This document shows, in pieces, positions 1 through 9,070 of a stretch of 64,000 nucleotides of DNA. A model generated the notes under the pieces. It was not told the origin of the DNA. It worked only from the letters and a program-made list of their open reading frames with translations, and made no database searches. The stretch is from Francisellaceae bacterium UBA6186. Lineage in GTDB: Bacteria > Pseudomonadota > Gammaproteobacteria > UBA6186 > Azoamicaceae. Numbering within the stretch: position 1 is the first letter of the stretch; every line of letters begins with the position of its first letter. A program made the position numbers and the translations under genes. The DNA is taken from assembly GCA_002422785.1 (NCBI GenBank), contig DITK01000053.1, positions 1 to 64,000 on the forward strand, given 5' to 3'.

Positions 1-270
1 TCTTTGGGTTTAGCTAATATTACTGCCAATAAAAATTCAGTACCAAACGATCCCAGATCCCCAATGATAACTAGTGGCATACGTATCGGTACCCCAGCTA
101 TCACAACTCGTGGATTTAAAATTAAAGAGGCTTCAATGGTCGCCGATTGGATCGCTGACATTTTAGATAATATTAATAATCAAGATAATATCATCAGTAT
201 CAAACAAAAAGTATTAGATCTATGCAAGCATTTCCCTGTATATGCAACTAGCCAAGCTATTGGAGACTAA
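1..270 (+). CDS. glyA: Serine hydroxymethyltransferase, C-terminal fragment (cut by window edge)
   Basis: This is the C-terminal ~89 residues of the PLP enzyme that converts serine plus tetrahydrofolate to glycine plus methylene-THF in the cytosol. The reading frame is open from base 1, so the gene starts outside the window. The stretch [20 protein letters not shown] followed by PAITTRGF is the hallmark C-terminal region of GlyA and closely matches the E. coli enzyme. nrdR follows after 5 bases, the common gammaproteobacterial order glyA-nrdR-nusB. Identity is secure; the catalytic lysine region is not in the window. Confidence 0.95.
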   Translation, partial: SLGLANITANKNSVPNDPRSPMITSGIRIGTPAITTRGFKIKEASMVADWIADILDNINNQDNIISIKQKVLDLCKHFPVYATSQAIGD

Positions 271-275
271 AAATT

Positions 276-752
276 ATGCAATGCCCTTTTTGTCACGCAG
301 TAGATACTAAAGTTACTGATTCTAGGTTGGTTGGCGACGGACAACAGGTAAGAAGAAGACGAGAATGTATACTTTGTAGCGAACGTTTTACAACTTATGA
401 AATCGTAGAATTATCCTTACCTAGACTAATTAAAAAAGATGGTCGTTATGCACAATTCGAAGAAGAAAAATTACGTGCCGGTATTGTACGTTCTTTAGAA
501 AAAAGACCAATTTCTTTGACAAAAGTAGATGAATTAATTAATAAACTATTAACAAAATTAAAAAGCTCCACAGAACGTGAAATTACAACTAAATTGCTAG
601 GAGAATGGGTGATGTTAGAGCTTAAAAACTTAGATGAAGTTGCATATCTGCGTTTTGCTTCAGTCTATGGCTGCTTTTCTACTATTGATCAATTTAAAGA
701 AGTAATAGAAAATTTACAAAAAAACATTCACAATACCAATCATGATAAATAA
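276..752 (+). CDS. nrdR: Transcriptional repressor NrdR
   Basis: NrdR is a nucleotide-sensing repressor of ribonucleotide reductase genes. The N-terminus has the zinc ribbon with Cys3/Cys6 and Cys31/Cys34 (CPFC and CILC), followed by an ATP-cone of about 90 residues beginning near SLPRLIKKDGRYAQF. The length (158 aa) is normal for the family. No clear Shine-Dalgarno precedes the ATG, which is only 5 bases after glyA, so it is probably translated from the glyA message. The 3' end overlaps nusB by 11 bases. No NrdR boxes were searched for, since nrd genes are not in the window. Confidence 0.96.
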   Translation: MQCPFCHAVDTKVTDSRLVGDGQQVRRRRECILCSERFTTYEIVELSLPRLIKKDGRYAQFEEEKLRAGIVRSLEKRPISLTKVDELINKLLTKLKSSTEREITTKLLGEWVMLELKNLDEVAYLRFASVYGCFSTIDQFKEVIENLQKNIHNTNHDK

Positions 753-1170
753 TAAAATTAGTTTTAAAAAAAAATCCAGTGCCAGACGTGCAGCCATGCA
801 AGCACTATATAGCTGGACTATCTCTAAAAATGATCTACATATTATAGAAAAACATTACTTAGAAGAACGCAATCCTAACAATCTTGATACTAAATATTTT
901 AAGCTATTATTAAATGATATTCCCTTAAAACAACACCAATTAGATCAATATATTAGTAAATATAGTAACAGAACTATCGCCCAATTAGATCCAATTGAGC
1001 TTTGTATCTTACACGTCGCAAGTTACGAATTAATTTTTTGCCCTGATGTACCGTTTAAAGTAATCATCAGCGAAGCCCTAGACCTAGCTACGATGTTCGG
1101 TAGTGAAACTAGTTATAAATTTATCAATTCCATTATAGATCGCTTAGCAAAAGACTATAGAAAAATTTAG
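742..1170 (+). CDS. nusB: Transcription antitermination factor NusB
   Basis: NusB is the all-helical protein that with NusE/S10 binds boxA RNA during rRNA antitermination. Typical motifs are ARRAAMQALYSW near residue 15, LDPIELCILHVASYEL in the middle and PFKVIISEALDLA, which ends the conserved core. At 142 aa it has normal length. The start overlaps the nrdR stop by 11 bases, so the two are translationally coupled. ribD/ribE/ribH, often found between nrdR and nusB, are absent here. Confidence 0.95.
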   Translation: MINNKISFKKKSSARRAAMQALYSWTISKNDLHIIEKHYLEERNPNNLDTKYFKLLLNDIPLKQHQLDQYISKYSNRTIAQLDPIELCILHVASYELIFCPDVPFKVIISEALDLATMFGSETSYKFINSIIDRLAKDYRKI

Positions 1171-1240
1171 CATTTGTACTATGCTGTATGGTATATACAA
1201 GTTAGAAGATTACCTATATCTTGAGCTATATGGAAACTAT

Positions 1241-1807
1241 ATGGATCCTGAACACACAAATTATACGCCATACAAAATATCCTCAGGGTTAAAAATTAGC
1301 CTACTAGCTATTTATATCTTAACAATAAATATCGCAAATTCAGCCTATGCTGTAAACAAACAAACCGATCTCGCCAACGACAAAAGCTCTTATAAAAATT
1401 TTAACGATCCCACCAGACCCAAAATTACTATTTCTACCGAAGAATCAGCTGATCTTAAAGATCCAAATACTACGGTTACAACAAAATCCTCAGTCACAAA
1501 TTCTGAAAAATTAAAACTAAGCATGATTATAATTAAAAAAAATGATAGAAGTGCAGTTATTAACGACACAATCGTCAGAGAAAAAGATCAAATATCCGGT
1601 TACGAAATTACTAAAATAGAAAGTAATAAAGTAATTTTAAAAAATCCTAAAAATAAGGCTGCAAATCAAAAAACACCCCAAGAACCAAAATTACCTGGAG
1701 CTGATAGTTTTACAGAATTAAAATTACCTGCAGTGATTATAAAATCTTTTTTCACAACTACTAAGCATGCTACAGCAAAAGAAAATTATGCTGGGGTTAC
1801 AAAGTGA
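1241..1807 (+). CDS. mshK: MshK-like pilus biogenesis protein
   Basis: This is the first gene of the MSHA-type pilus operon. I chose the ATG at 1241; an in-frame ATG at 1181 would add 20 residues with no ribosome binding site. A hydrophobic segment (about residues 15-37 from the chosen start) is followed by a low-complexity linker containing NDPTRPK, as in MshK proteins. The C-terminal part (KNDRSAVINDTIVREKDQIS, then GYEITKIESNKVIL) matches the MshK/GspC-like small beta domain that probably contacts the secretin. The stop overlaps the mshL GTG start by 4 bases. Annotation rests on these short motifs and on position. Confidence 0.75.
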   Translation: MDPEHTNYTPYKISSGLKISLLAIYILTINIANSAYAVNKQTDLANDKSSYKNFNDPTRPKITISTEESADLKDPNTTVTTKSSVTNSEKLKLSMIIIKKNDRSAVINDTIVREKDQISGYEITKIESNKVILKNPKNKAANQKTPQEPKLPGADSFTELKLPAVIIKSFFTTTKHATAKENYAGVTK

Positions 1808-3612
1808 AAAATTTTTTAATTAAATCATCCAGCATAACTATATTGTTGTGGATATTTTTAACCTCTTGCAGCAGCCACCCGGCAAAATATGGCACTACTT
1901 TAGACAAAATCAAGCCCGAACTTAAACAAGCTTTTAATCCAGATAAAATACGCCCTTTAACCAAAGTGCCACATAGTATCGCTAATTTATTAATTCCCAA
2001 AATTAACAATATAGAATTAGCAGATGCTAACGATAATAATCAAATAGACAAAAAATTCAATATTGTGGCAGACAATACCCCAGCTAAATCGTTTTTTTTA
2101 GAGCTGGTAGATGGCACACCAATCAATGTAGTTGTACACCCTGAAGTTGTCGGCAATATATCTCTTTCTTTAAAAAATGTAAGTGTAAATGATGTCTTAG
2201 AAGCAGTACAAAAAATTTATGGTTTTGGATTTGAATCATCTCAACAATCTATTAAAATTCTACCAGTATCCTTGCAAACTAGAGTTTTTAAATTAAATTA
2301 TTTAGATTTAGTCAGAACTGGAAATTCCGGAACTAACATAACTGGAGTTAATTTTTCCTCTTCTGGCGGAGGATCTAGCAGTACTAGTTCCTCTTCTTCT
2401 TCGTCTGCTAGCAGCAGCACTACCGGTAGCAATGTAAATACCACTAATACCACTAATTTATGGGATCAATTATTAAAAACTATTCAGTCAATCTTAGGTA
2501 TAAAACCTGGATCATCTTCTGGCTCTACAGATATTAATAGAAGCGTTGCGGTAAGTCCTATGACTGGAATGATTATAGTCACAGCGTACCCAAACGAATT
2601 GCAAAAAATAGAACAATTTTTAAATACTGCGGAAAATTCTTTAAATAAACAAGTAATGCTAGAAACTAAAGTATTAGAAGTAGATTTAAATGATGGATAT
2701 AGATCTGGAATTAATTGGGCTGTATTAAATGATCATATGAGGATCTCCCAAATTGGTAACGATATAAATAACGATGATAACTTAACTACTAGCAGCATAA
2801 TAAATAGCGTTGCAGCTCAAACCGCTGGCAGCCACCCAGCCGATCTATCCACCGGAAATAAATATTTAGCACCAAGCATCCCCACTACTATATCAAATTT
2901 CGGCGGACTATTAACCTTAGGTATGAATTACCGAAAACTAGCAACTTTTGTAGAGTTATTATCCGCACAAGGTAATGTTCAAGTACTATCTAGCCCAAGA
3001 ATTACTACTAGCAATAACCAGAAAGCACTAATAAAGGTTGGCAATGATCAATTTTTTATCACTAATGTAACAACAACTACAACTACGGCAGTTGGGGGAG
3101 GAGGGTCTGGATCTTCCGCTTCTACGCCAACTGTTACCCTCAGTCCCTTCTTCTCTGGGATAGCACTAGATGTTACTCCACAAATCGGCGAAGAAGATTT
3201 AATTTTACACATTCATCCAACTGTCAGCACCATAACCGGCATCAATACTAATATTCCTGGATCTGGTTCATTTGCGTTAGCTAAAAGTTCGATACGAGAA
3301 TCCGATAGTATCGTCCGGGCTAAAAATGGACAACTAATAGTTATCGGCGGATTAATGCAAGATAAAACAGCGGAACTTATAACTGGTATTCCATTTTTAA
3401 AAGATATCCCTTTTGTGGGAGCCGTATTTAGGCATACGAGACAACAAGCGGCTAAAAGCGAACTAGTCATTTTATTAAGGCCAACAATTTTAGATGACTA
3501 TAAAATGAAGCATCAATTACAAAATACTTATAAAAGAATTAATGATTTGGATCATGGATTTCATGTTGGAGGAGGCAGCGGATGGTACGGAAATTTAGGC
3601 GAATCACCATAA
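1804..3612 (+). CDS. mshL: MSHA-type pilus secretin MshL
   Basis: MshL is the outer-membrane secretin ring through which the pilus leaves the cell. The GTG start overlaps mshK. A lipoprotein signal ends in LTSC (Cys22), so the protein is probably lipidated. An STN/N0-like domain with secretin_N follows around residues 80-290, interrupted by a Ser/Gly-rich linker (about 183-205). The secretin core is at the C-terminus, with GNVQVLSSPRITTSNNQKA, the V/I-G-G gate region and IPFLKDIPFVGAVFR before a last beta strand. Its 602 aa are typical of the MshL/PilQ/GspD group. It lies in tandem with mshN and mshE. Confidence 0.93.
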   Translation: MKNFLIKSSSITILLWIFLTSCSSHPAKYGTTLDKIKPELKQAFNPDKIRPLTKVPHSIANLLIPKINNIELADANDNNQIDKKFNIVADNTPAKSFFLELVDGTPINVVVHPEVVGNISLSLKNVSVNDVLEAVQKIYGFGFESSQQSIKILPVSLQTRVFKLNYLDLVRTGNSGTNITGVNFSSSGGGSSSTSSSSSSSASSSTTGSNVNTTNTTNLWDQLLKTIQSILGIKPGSSSGSTDINRSVAVSPMTGMIIVTAYPNELQKIEQFLNTAENSLNKQVMLETKVLEVDLNDGYRSGINWAVLNDHMRISQIGNDINNDDNLTTSSIINSVAAQTAGSHPADLSTGNKYLAPSIPTTISNFGGLLTLGMNYRKLATFVELLSAQGNVQVLSSPRITTSNNQKALIKVGNDQFFITNVTTTTTTAVGGGGSGSSASTPTVTLSPFFSGIALDVTPQIGEEDLILHIHPTVSTITGINTNIPGSGSFALAKSSIRESDSIVRAKNGQLIVIGGLMQDKTAELITGIPFLKDIPFVGAVFRHTRQQAAKSELVILLRPTILDDYKMKHQLQNTYKRINDLDHGFHVGGGSGWYGNLGESP

Positions 3613-4397
3613 TATTATTAGTGTTTTTATTGCTATTTTGGACAAACTTTGCCTGGTCTGATATCAATGAAGATATGATGTCAGAAATAATGTCAGGGAA
3701 ACCAATAGAATCAGCAGATGCAACTACAGAAATACCAACAATTACCCAACCATTGCCAGAAATTACAAATTCTAAGCAGGCAGTTACCAACATAATTAAA
3801 GAACAATTACCATTAACTGCCCAAGATCAAGCAATTATTTCTTACAATAAAGGATTAGAAGCTGTTACCAGCAACCAAGAAATAGAAGCTGTAACATTAT
3901 TCAAAAAAGCATTAATAGAATATCCAAAACATCACAAATCAAGGATGCAACTTATAAGCATCTATCAGAAAATTGGCTGGAACGATGAAGTAGAAAAATT
4001 ATTGCAAGCTGGATTAGATTTAGATCCTGAACATGCTGATTTTATTAAAAATTTAGCACTATTATATCAACAGAAAGGGCAAATGAGAAAAGCATTATCT
4101 ATATTACTTTCAATGCCAGATAATCAAGCTACTCAACCTGATTATTTGGCATTATTAGCATTAGCATATTTAAATGCCGATCAACCTAGTATGGCGGAAA
4201 AATACTATCACAAATTACTAACAGTTAATAAAGAAAACTGTATTTGGTGGCTAGGATTAGCAGTTGCTCAAGATGCTAATGGAAATTATAGAAAAGCAAT
4301 AGATAGTTTTAATCAAGCCAAAACATTAGGTCGATTTAATACTGAAACTTTAGATTACATCAATAATAAAATGGAAGAAATTAAACAATATGAATAG
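3582..4397 (+). CDS. mshN: TPR protein of the MSHA operon (MshN-like)
   Basis: This is an inner-membrane-anchored periplasmic TPR protein: residues 5-26 form a signal anchor, and residues ~80-265 contain about five tetratricopeptide repeats (for example AIISYNKGLEAVTSNQEIEA and DPEHADFIKNLALLYQQKGQ). MshN occupies this place between mshL and mshE in known MSHA loci and is thought to support pilus assembly. The start sits 31 bases inside mshL behind a strong GGAGGAGG Shine-Dalgarno, which decides it. Sequence similarity among MshN proteins is low, so the name rests on repeat type plus position. Confidence 0.75.
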   Translation: MVRKFRRITIILLVFLLLFWTNFAWSDINEDMMSEIMSGKPIESADATTEIPTITQPLPEITNSKQAVTNIIKEQLPLTAQDQAIISYNKGLEAVTSNQEIEAVTLFKKALIEYPKHHKSRMQLISIYQKIGWNDEVEKLLQAGLDLDPEHADFIKNLALLYQQKGQMRKALSILLSMPDNQATQPDYLALLALAYLNADQPSMAEKYYHKLLTVNKENCIWWLGLAVAQDANGNYRKAIDSFNQAKTLGRFNTETLDYINNKMEEIKQYE

Positions 4398-4403
4398 GAT
4401 CTC

Positions 4404-6170
4404 ATGAATAAAAACAAAATAAAGCTAGGAGATTTATTGTTAACCGCAGGTGTTATTAATGATGAACAATTAAATCAAGCTTTAACAGTGCAACGAGAAA
4501 AAGGTAACAAATTGGGTGCAACTTTAATAGAACTTGGATTTGTAACAGAAAAAATATTATTAGACACCTTATCTAAACAATTAAATATACCCTATATAGA
4601 TTTAACTAATTTTAATGTCGACGCAGAAATAGTACGTCAGATACCAGAAAGAATAGCACGTCGTTTCCGAGTTGTAGCATTAGATCTAAAGAACGACAAA
4701 TATACAGTTGGCATGGTAGATCCAACTGATGTGTTAGCATTTGATGAAATCAGCAAAATTTTAGGTAACTCTATCCAAATCGTCTTAATCAAAGAATCTG
4801 GTTTATTAAATATAGTTGATCATGTATATCGACGCACTGAAGATATCGTGTCTTTTGCTAAAGAATTAAAAGAAGAACTGGGCAAAGAAAAGCCTGCTTT
4901 TAGAACGTCCGACGAAAATGTTTCTGGTGATGAATCATCTCCTGTTGCAAAATTATTAGATTCTATTTTTGAAGATGCAGTTCAAGTTGGCGCATCAGAT
5001 ATCCATATTGAACCAGAAACTAACTTAGTAAGAATAAGACAGAGAGTTGATGGTATATTACAAGAAAGCATTATAGAAGGCAGACAAATCGCTGATTCTT
5101 TGATTTTAAGAATTAAATTATTAGCTAAATTAAATATTTCTGAAAAACGTTTACCACAAGATGGTAGATTTTTAATCAAAGTTAAAAGCCGCTCATTAGA
5201 TGTACGTGCTGCCACTATGCCAGTTAGGTATGGAGAAACTGCGGTATTACGTTTATTGGATCAATCGGCCGGAATTTTACAGATAAACCAATTAGGGATC
5301 AGGGAAGATATTTTACATAAAATTTTATTTCATATTCATAGACCAAATGGACTAATTTTAGTAACAGGACCTACCGGTAGTGGTAAAACTACAACATTAT
5401 ATTCGATATTAAATGAACTAAATATACCAGACAAAAAAATTATCACGATAGAAGATCCAATAGAATATTCGTTATCAAGAATAAGCCAAATCCAAGTTAA
5501 TGCAACTATTGGTTTGACGTTTGCTAGAATTTTGCGTACCGCTTTAAGGCAAGATCCAGAAATTATTATGGTTGGTGAAATGCGTGATGAAGAAACTGCT
5601 CAGATTGGCTTGCGTGCCGCTATGACTGGTCACTTAGTACTAGCCACTTTGCACACTAATGATGCAGTAAGCTCCGCCACCCGCCTAATTGATATGGGTG
5701 CTGAAGGATATTTAGTCGCAGCATCACTAAGAGCAATTATTGCCCAAAGATTAGTCAGAAAAATTTGCATTAGCTGCATTACAGAGGCCGACATAACCCC
5801 GGATGAACAAGAAATATTAAAAAATTTAATTGGTCGTATAGATCTTAAATGGAAATTCAGTAAAGGCACTGGCTGTTCTCATTGTACTAATACTGGCTAT
5901 AAAGGTCGGGTTGCCGTACATGAATTATTAGAAATGAATTTTGCATTATCTAATGCACTAAGAACTGGCGACTCTGCTGTTTTTACTAAAACAGCATTAC
6001 AACAAAAAGATTTTCGACCATTGGCGATGAATATACTAGACTATGCTTTAAAGGGTATAACCAGTTTAGAAGAAATGTTTAGAATAGCTGGCGAAGTTTC
6101 GGATATTATTAAAGACAATGATACCAATAATCACGAAACATTAGCTGTAGATCAAAATAACCCAATTTGA
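4404..6170 (+). CDS. mshE: Pilus extension ATPase MshE with c-di-GMP-binding N-domain
   Basis: MshE is the GspE/PilB-family hexameric ATPase driving pilus extension at the inner membrane. The N-terminus carries the two 24-residue MshEN half-motifs (residues 7-30 and 36-59, each beginning KLG and ending in Q) that bind cyclic di-GMP in Vibrio MshE and Pseudomonas PA14_29490; Lys replaces the usual Arg in both. The ATPase core has Walker A GPTGSGKTT (322-330), the Asp box, Walker B around MVGEMRDEETA, a His box and a CISC...CSHC zinc tetrad. Its 588 aa are normal. It sits between mshN and mshG; the spacings are 6 and 20 bases. Confidence 0.95.
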   Translation: MNKNKIKLGDLLLTAGVINDEQLNQALTVQREKGNKLGATLIELGFVTEKILLDTLSKQLNIPYIDLTNFNVDAEIVRQIPERIARRFRVVALDLKNDKYTVGMVDPTDVLAFDEISKILGNSIQIVLIKESGLLNIVDHVYRRTEDIVSFAKELKEELGKEKPAFRTSDENVSGDESSPVAKLLDSIFEDAVQVGASDIHIEPETNLVRIRQRVDGILQESIIEGRQIADSLILRIKLLAKLNISEKRLPQDGRFLIKVKSRSLDVRAATMPVRYGETAVLRLLDQSAGILQINQLGIREDILHKILFHIHRPNGLILVTGPTGSGKTTTLYSILNELNIPDKKIITIEDPIEYSLSRISQIQVNATIGLTFARILRTALRQDPEIIMVGEMRDEETAQIGLRAAMTGHLVLATLHTNDAVSSATRLIDMGAEGYLVAASLRAIIAQRLVRKICISCITEADITPDEQEILKNLIGRIDLKWKFSKGTGCSHCTNTGYKGRVAVHELLEMNFALSNALRTGDSAVFTKTALQQKDFRPLAMNILDYALKGITSLEEMFRIAGEVSDIIKDNDTNNHETLAVDQNNPI

Positions 6171-6190
6171 CAATCATGGTAGGATAACAT

Positions 6191-7405
6191 ATGCACTTTA
6201 TTTATAATGGCAAAAATTCTACGGGAGAAGCCGTAACAGGTAAAATTGATGCAGTAAATCGTGATGCAGCACAAGATGCATTGAACAAAGACGGTATAAC
6301 CGTAATAGAAATAGATCTTGATGACGACACTTCTGATTTAATGGCAAAATTAAATGTCTTTAACAATCCAACCCCAACAGATTTGATTATTTTTTCTAAA
6401 CAAATGTATGCCATGCTAAGATCAGGTGTGCCAATAATTAGATCGATAAACATAGTGAGTGATAGTTGTAAAAATCAAAAATTAAGTACTACTTTATCTA
6501 ATATTGCAACTCGCTTGGAGTCTGGATATGGATTTGCAGTATCAATAGAAAAATATCACAAAATTTTCCCAAGGTTAATGGCAGCCCTAATAAGCATCGG
6601 AGAACAAACTGGAACATTAGATAAATCATTCCAACAAATTGCTACCCACTTGGAAAAAGAAGATGAAACAAAGAAACGCATCAAAGCGGCCATGCGTTAT
6701 CCAATACTCGTCATTTGTGCCATTGCTATTGCAATAGCAATTATGAATATTGTAGTTATTCCAGCATTTGCAGGATTTTTCGCTCAATTTAAAGCTACAT
6801 TACCGCTACCAACCAGAATTTTAATGGCAACCTCTAAGTTTACTTTACATTATTGGTGGTTAATTTTGGCTGTTATTATTGGCGGCACATTAATACTCAT
6901 AAATTATGTTAAAACTAAACAAGGTAGATATATATGGGATCGCTATAAAATTCATCTCCCTTTAGTTGGTAGCATTATAGAAAGATCGTTATTAGCAAGA
7001 TTTTCTAGATCTTTTGCTTTATGCTTTAGAACCGGCATACCTTTATTAGAAGCTATATCTCTTATTGCAGCCACTTGTGATAATTCTTATGTGGAAAGTA
7101 AAATATTAGATATGAAAACCAATATTGAACATGGCGAATCAATGACAATTGCCGCAAAAAACACTAAATTATTCAACAGCTTAGTATTACAAATGATTTT
7201 AATCGGCGAAGAAAGTGGTGAATTAGATAGATTATTAGACGAAGTTGCCAATTTTTATGAGCAAGAACTAGATTATGATATTAAACAGCTTAGTAGTTTA
7301 ATTGAACCGATTTTAATTGGTGTTATGGCTGGTATGGTATTAATTTTAGCCTTAGGCATTTTCTTGCCTATGTGGGAATTAGCCAAAGTTGCTGGCAAAC
7401 ATTAA
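6191..7405 (+). CDS. mshG: MSHA-type pilus inner-membrane platform protein MshG
   Basis: MshG is the GspF/PilC-family polytopic platform that couples the MshE motor to pilin insertion. Two GspF repeats are visible, each a cytoplasmic helical bundle with membrane helices (hydrophobic stretches near residues 170-195, 218-240 and 375-398). The motifs LRSGVPIIRSI and FRTGIPLLEAISLIA are the paired family signatures. Length 404 aa is normal. Its stop is about 58 bases before the first major pilin, the largest gap so far in the operon and a likely place for a separate pilin promoter, though I see only an isolated TATAAT (7446-7451). Confidence 0.94.
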   Translation: MHFIYNGKNSTGEAVTGKIDAVNRDAAQDALNKDGITVIEIDLDDDTSDLMAKLNVFNNPTPTDLIIFSKQMYAMLRSGVPIIRSINIVSDSCKNQKLSTTLSNIATRLESGYGFAVSIEKYHKIFPRLMAALISIGEQTGTLDKSFQQIATHLEKEDETKKRIKAAMRYPILVICAIAIAIAIMNIVVIPAFAGFFAQFKATLPLPTRILMATSKFTLHYWWLILAVIIGGTLILINYVKTKQGRYIWDRYKIHLPLVGSIIERSLLARFSRSFALCFRTGIPLLEAISLIAATCDNSYVESKILDMKTNIEHGESMTIAAKNTKLFNSLVLQMILIGEESGELDRLLDEVANFYEQELDYDIKQLSSLIEPILIGVMAGMVLILALGIFLPMWELAKVAGKH

Positions 7406-7463
7406 AATAGTTAACTAAAATTAATGTACAAACTTTTATAAATTATATAATAAATTGAAACAT

Positions 7464-7982
7464 ATGAAAACTATTGTATCGCCATATCAAAACCATAACA
7501 ATAAATTACTAGGTTTTACACTAATCGAATTAGTAATTGTTATCGTACTAATTGGTATTTTATCAGCAGTGGCTTTACCAAAATTCGCCAGCCTAACTAC
7601 CCAAGCCAGACAGTCATCCGCAGCTGGAGTTGCAGGTGGTTTAGCTTCAGCAGTTGGGTTAGCCCATGCTCAATGGCTAGCAAATGGCGGCGGAACCGCC
7701 GCCAGCGTAACACTAGAAGGACAGGTTATTTACCTTAGCACTAATGGTTGGCCAGAAGATACCGCCGGTTCTGTGTCTGGCGTTGCAACAGCTGCCAAAT
7801 GTTTAAATGTATGGAATGCGGTTTTAAATAGCCCGCCACAAGCTGCTGCTGGCACTTGTACTGTACCATGTCAATATTTGGTCACCGGGGCAACGACAGT
7901 TTGTTCCTACAAAGATCAACAAGGAACAGGGACGAATATTATAACTTATAATATTAGTACCGGAGCTGTGGTCTCTCCGTAA
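7464..7982 (+). CDS. mshA: Major type IV pilin, MshA-like, copy 1
   Basis: Class IV prepilin processed by a PilD-type peptidase: a leader of 17 residues ends in Gly, followed by FTLIELVIVIVLIGILSAVA with the essential Glu5. I prefer the ATG at 7464; an in-frame TTG nine bases upstream is possible. The globular domain is Ala/Gly-rich with a conserved WPED segment and four cysteines, as in MshA. The N-terminal half and the last 20 residues are almost identical to the next gene, so this is one of a tandem pair. Likely polymerises into the pilus fibre. Confidence 0.93.
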   Translation: MKTIVSPYQNHNNKLLGFTLIELVIVIVLIGILSAVALPKFASLTTQARQSSAAGVAGGLASAVGLAHAQWLANGGGTAASVTLEGQVIYLSTNGWPEDTAGSVSGVATAAKCLNVWNAVLNSPPQAAAGTCTVPCQYLVTGATTVCSYKDQQGTGTNIITYNISTGAVVSP

Positions 7983-8033
7983 ACATAGTCTATAATTATT
8001 AAAGTAACGGTTGATAAACAATATAAATAATTT

Positions 8034-8555
8034 ATGTATATGCAACATATTAAAAATAAAAATTATAGTCAACAAGGCTTTACGCTAATTGAATTAGTAA
8101 TTGTTATCGTATTAATTGGTGTTTTATCTGCCGTGGCTTTACCAAAATTTGCAAGCTTAACCACCCAAGCAAGACAGGCTGCTGCAGCTGGTGTTGCGGG
8201 CGGCTTAAGTGCTGCCGCATCGGTCGCCCACGCTCAATGGTTAGCAAGTGGCAGCCCAACCAGTATTACTTTAGAAGGACAAATAGTATATATGAGTCCA
8301 GTGGTAGCCGGAGTTGGCGGTTGGCCAGAAGACACCGCAGCTGCTGGCACTGGAACCGCAACTGCAGCTAAATGTTTAGCGGTATGGAACGGTATTTTAA
8401 ATAGTCCACCACAAGCTGGAACTGCGTGTGTATCACCTTGCCAATATTTGGTAACAGTTACTACCTCTCCTACTTGTAAATTTCAAGACCAACAAGGAAC
8501 TGGAGCTAACATTATAACCTATAATATTAATACTGGTGCGGTTGTTTCTCCGTAA
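8034..8555 (+). CDS. mshA: Major type IV pilin, MshA-like, copy 2
   Basis: This is a second class IV prepilin 51 bases downstream of the first. The leader ends in QQG, then FTLIELVIVIVLIGVLSAVA with Glu5. The mature domain aligns with copy 1 along its whole length, including KFASLTTQARQ, GWPEDTA, AAKCL, LNSPPQA, CQYLV and TGAVVSP. The differences concentrate in the middle (about residues 75-105) and around the disulfide loop near 150, the surface-exposed regions of pilins. Two ATGs (8034 and 8040) are possible. The pair is a tandem duplication that has diverged in the variable regions. Confidence 0.93.
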   Translation: MYMQHIKNKNYSQQGFTLIELVIVIVLIGVLSAVALPKFASLTTQARQAAAAGVAGGLSAAASVAHAQWLASGSPTSITLEGQIVYMSPVVAGVGGWPEDTAAAGTGTATAAKCLAVWNGILNSPPQAGTACVSPCQYLVTVTTSPTCKFQDQQGTGANIITYNINTGAVVSP

Positions 8556-8562
8556 TTCTTAT

Positions 8563-9045
8563 ATGTTACTGCACAAAACATCAGGGTTTACTTTAATCGA
8601 ATTAGTCGCATCAATCATTTTAACTGCTATTGTTGCATATAATGTTATACCTAAATTTTTTAACGCAGTAATATTCTCTCAAAATTTATTCGTTCAAAAT
8701 ACCACCAGTGCTTTATTATACGCACAGAATCTAGCAATGGGATCTGGATGCCATATATCGGTTACCGCAACTACCAATACTATAACTTTAAATTTAAGAA
8801 GCAGCTGTACTTCTGGTAATTTCACTAATGTCGTACAAGATCCTAATAATATTGCCAATTCTTTTATAAAAACAGCCCCCACCGGAGTTACCCTAACTAA
8901 TACTAATTTTCCACTTTATTTTGATGGGTCCGGTAGAGGTAGGCTGGTCAGTAATAATAATACTACTAATGCCACAATTAATATTATTGGCAGCGGCCTT
9001 ACCACTACAATTAATATTAAAGGAAATACTGGCCAGATTAGTTAA
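8563..9045 (+). CDS. mshC: Minor pilin, MshC-like
   Basis: This small prepilin has the short leader MLLHKTSG followed by FTLIELVASIILTAIVA, with Glu5 and a hydrophobic helix. The start at 8563 is 8 bases after the pilin stop; an upstream GTG would read through the previous gene and is unlikely. The globular domain (about 130 residues) is rich in Asn and Thr with two cysteines and resembles the GspH/FimT-like fold of MshC, which follows the major pilin in known MSHA operons. The assignment to MshC rather than another minor pilin rests on gene order. Confidence 0.75.
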   Translation: MLLHKTSGFTLIELVASIILTAIVAYNVIPKFFNAVIFSQNLFVQNTTSALLYAQNLAMGSGCHISVTATTNTITLNLRSSCTSGNFTNVVQDPNNIANSFIKTAPTGVTLTNTNFPLYFDGSGRGRLVSNNNTTNATINIIGSGLTTTINIKGNTGQIS

Positions 9046-9070
9046 TTAATTTCGCATTAAGGGTTTAATA

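Larger units (their letters stand above)
7464..8555 (+). repeat. Tandem duplication of the major pilin gene
   Basis: The two consecutive ORFs share strongly conserved 5' halves (for example the stretch encoding the signal helix and KFASLTTQAR) and 3' ends encoding NIITYNI-TGAVVSP. Because both copies are intact and transcribed in the same direction, recombination between them could delete or swap one copy. Confidence 0.85.
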
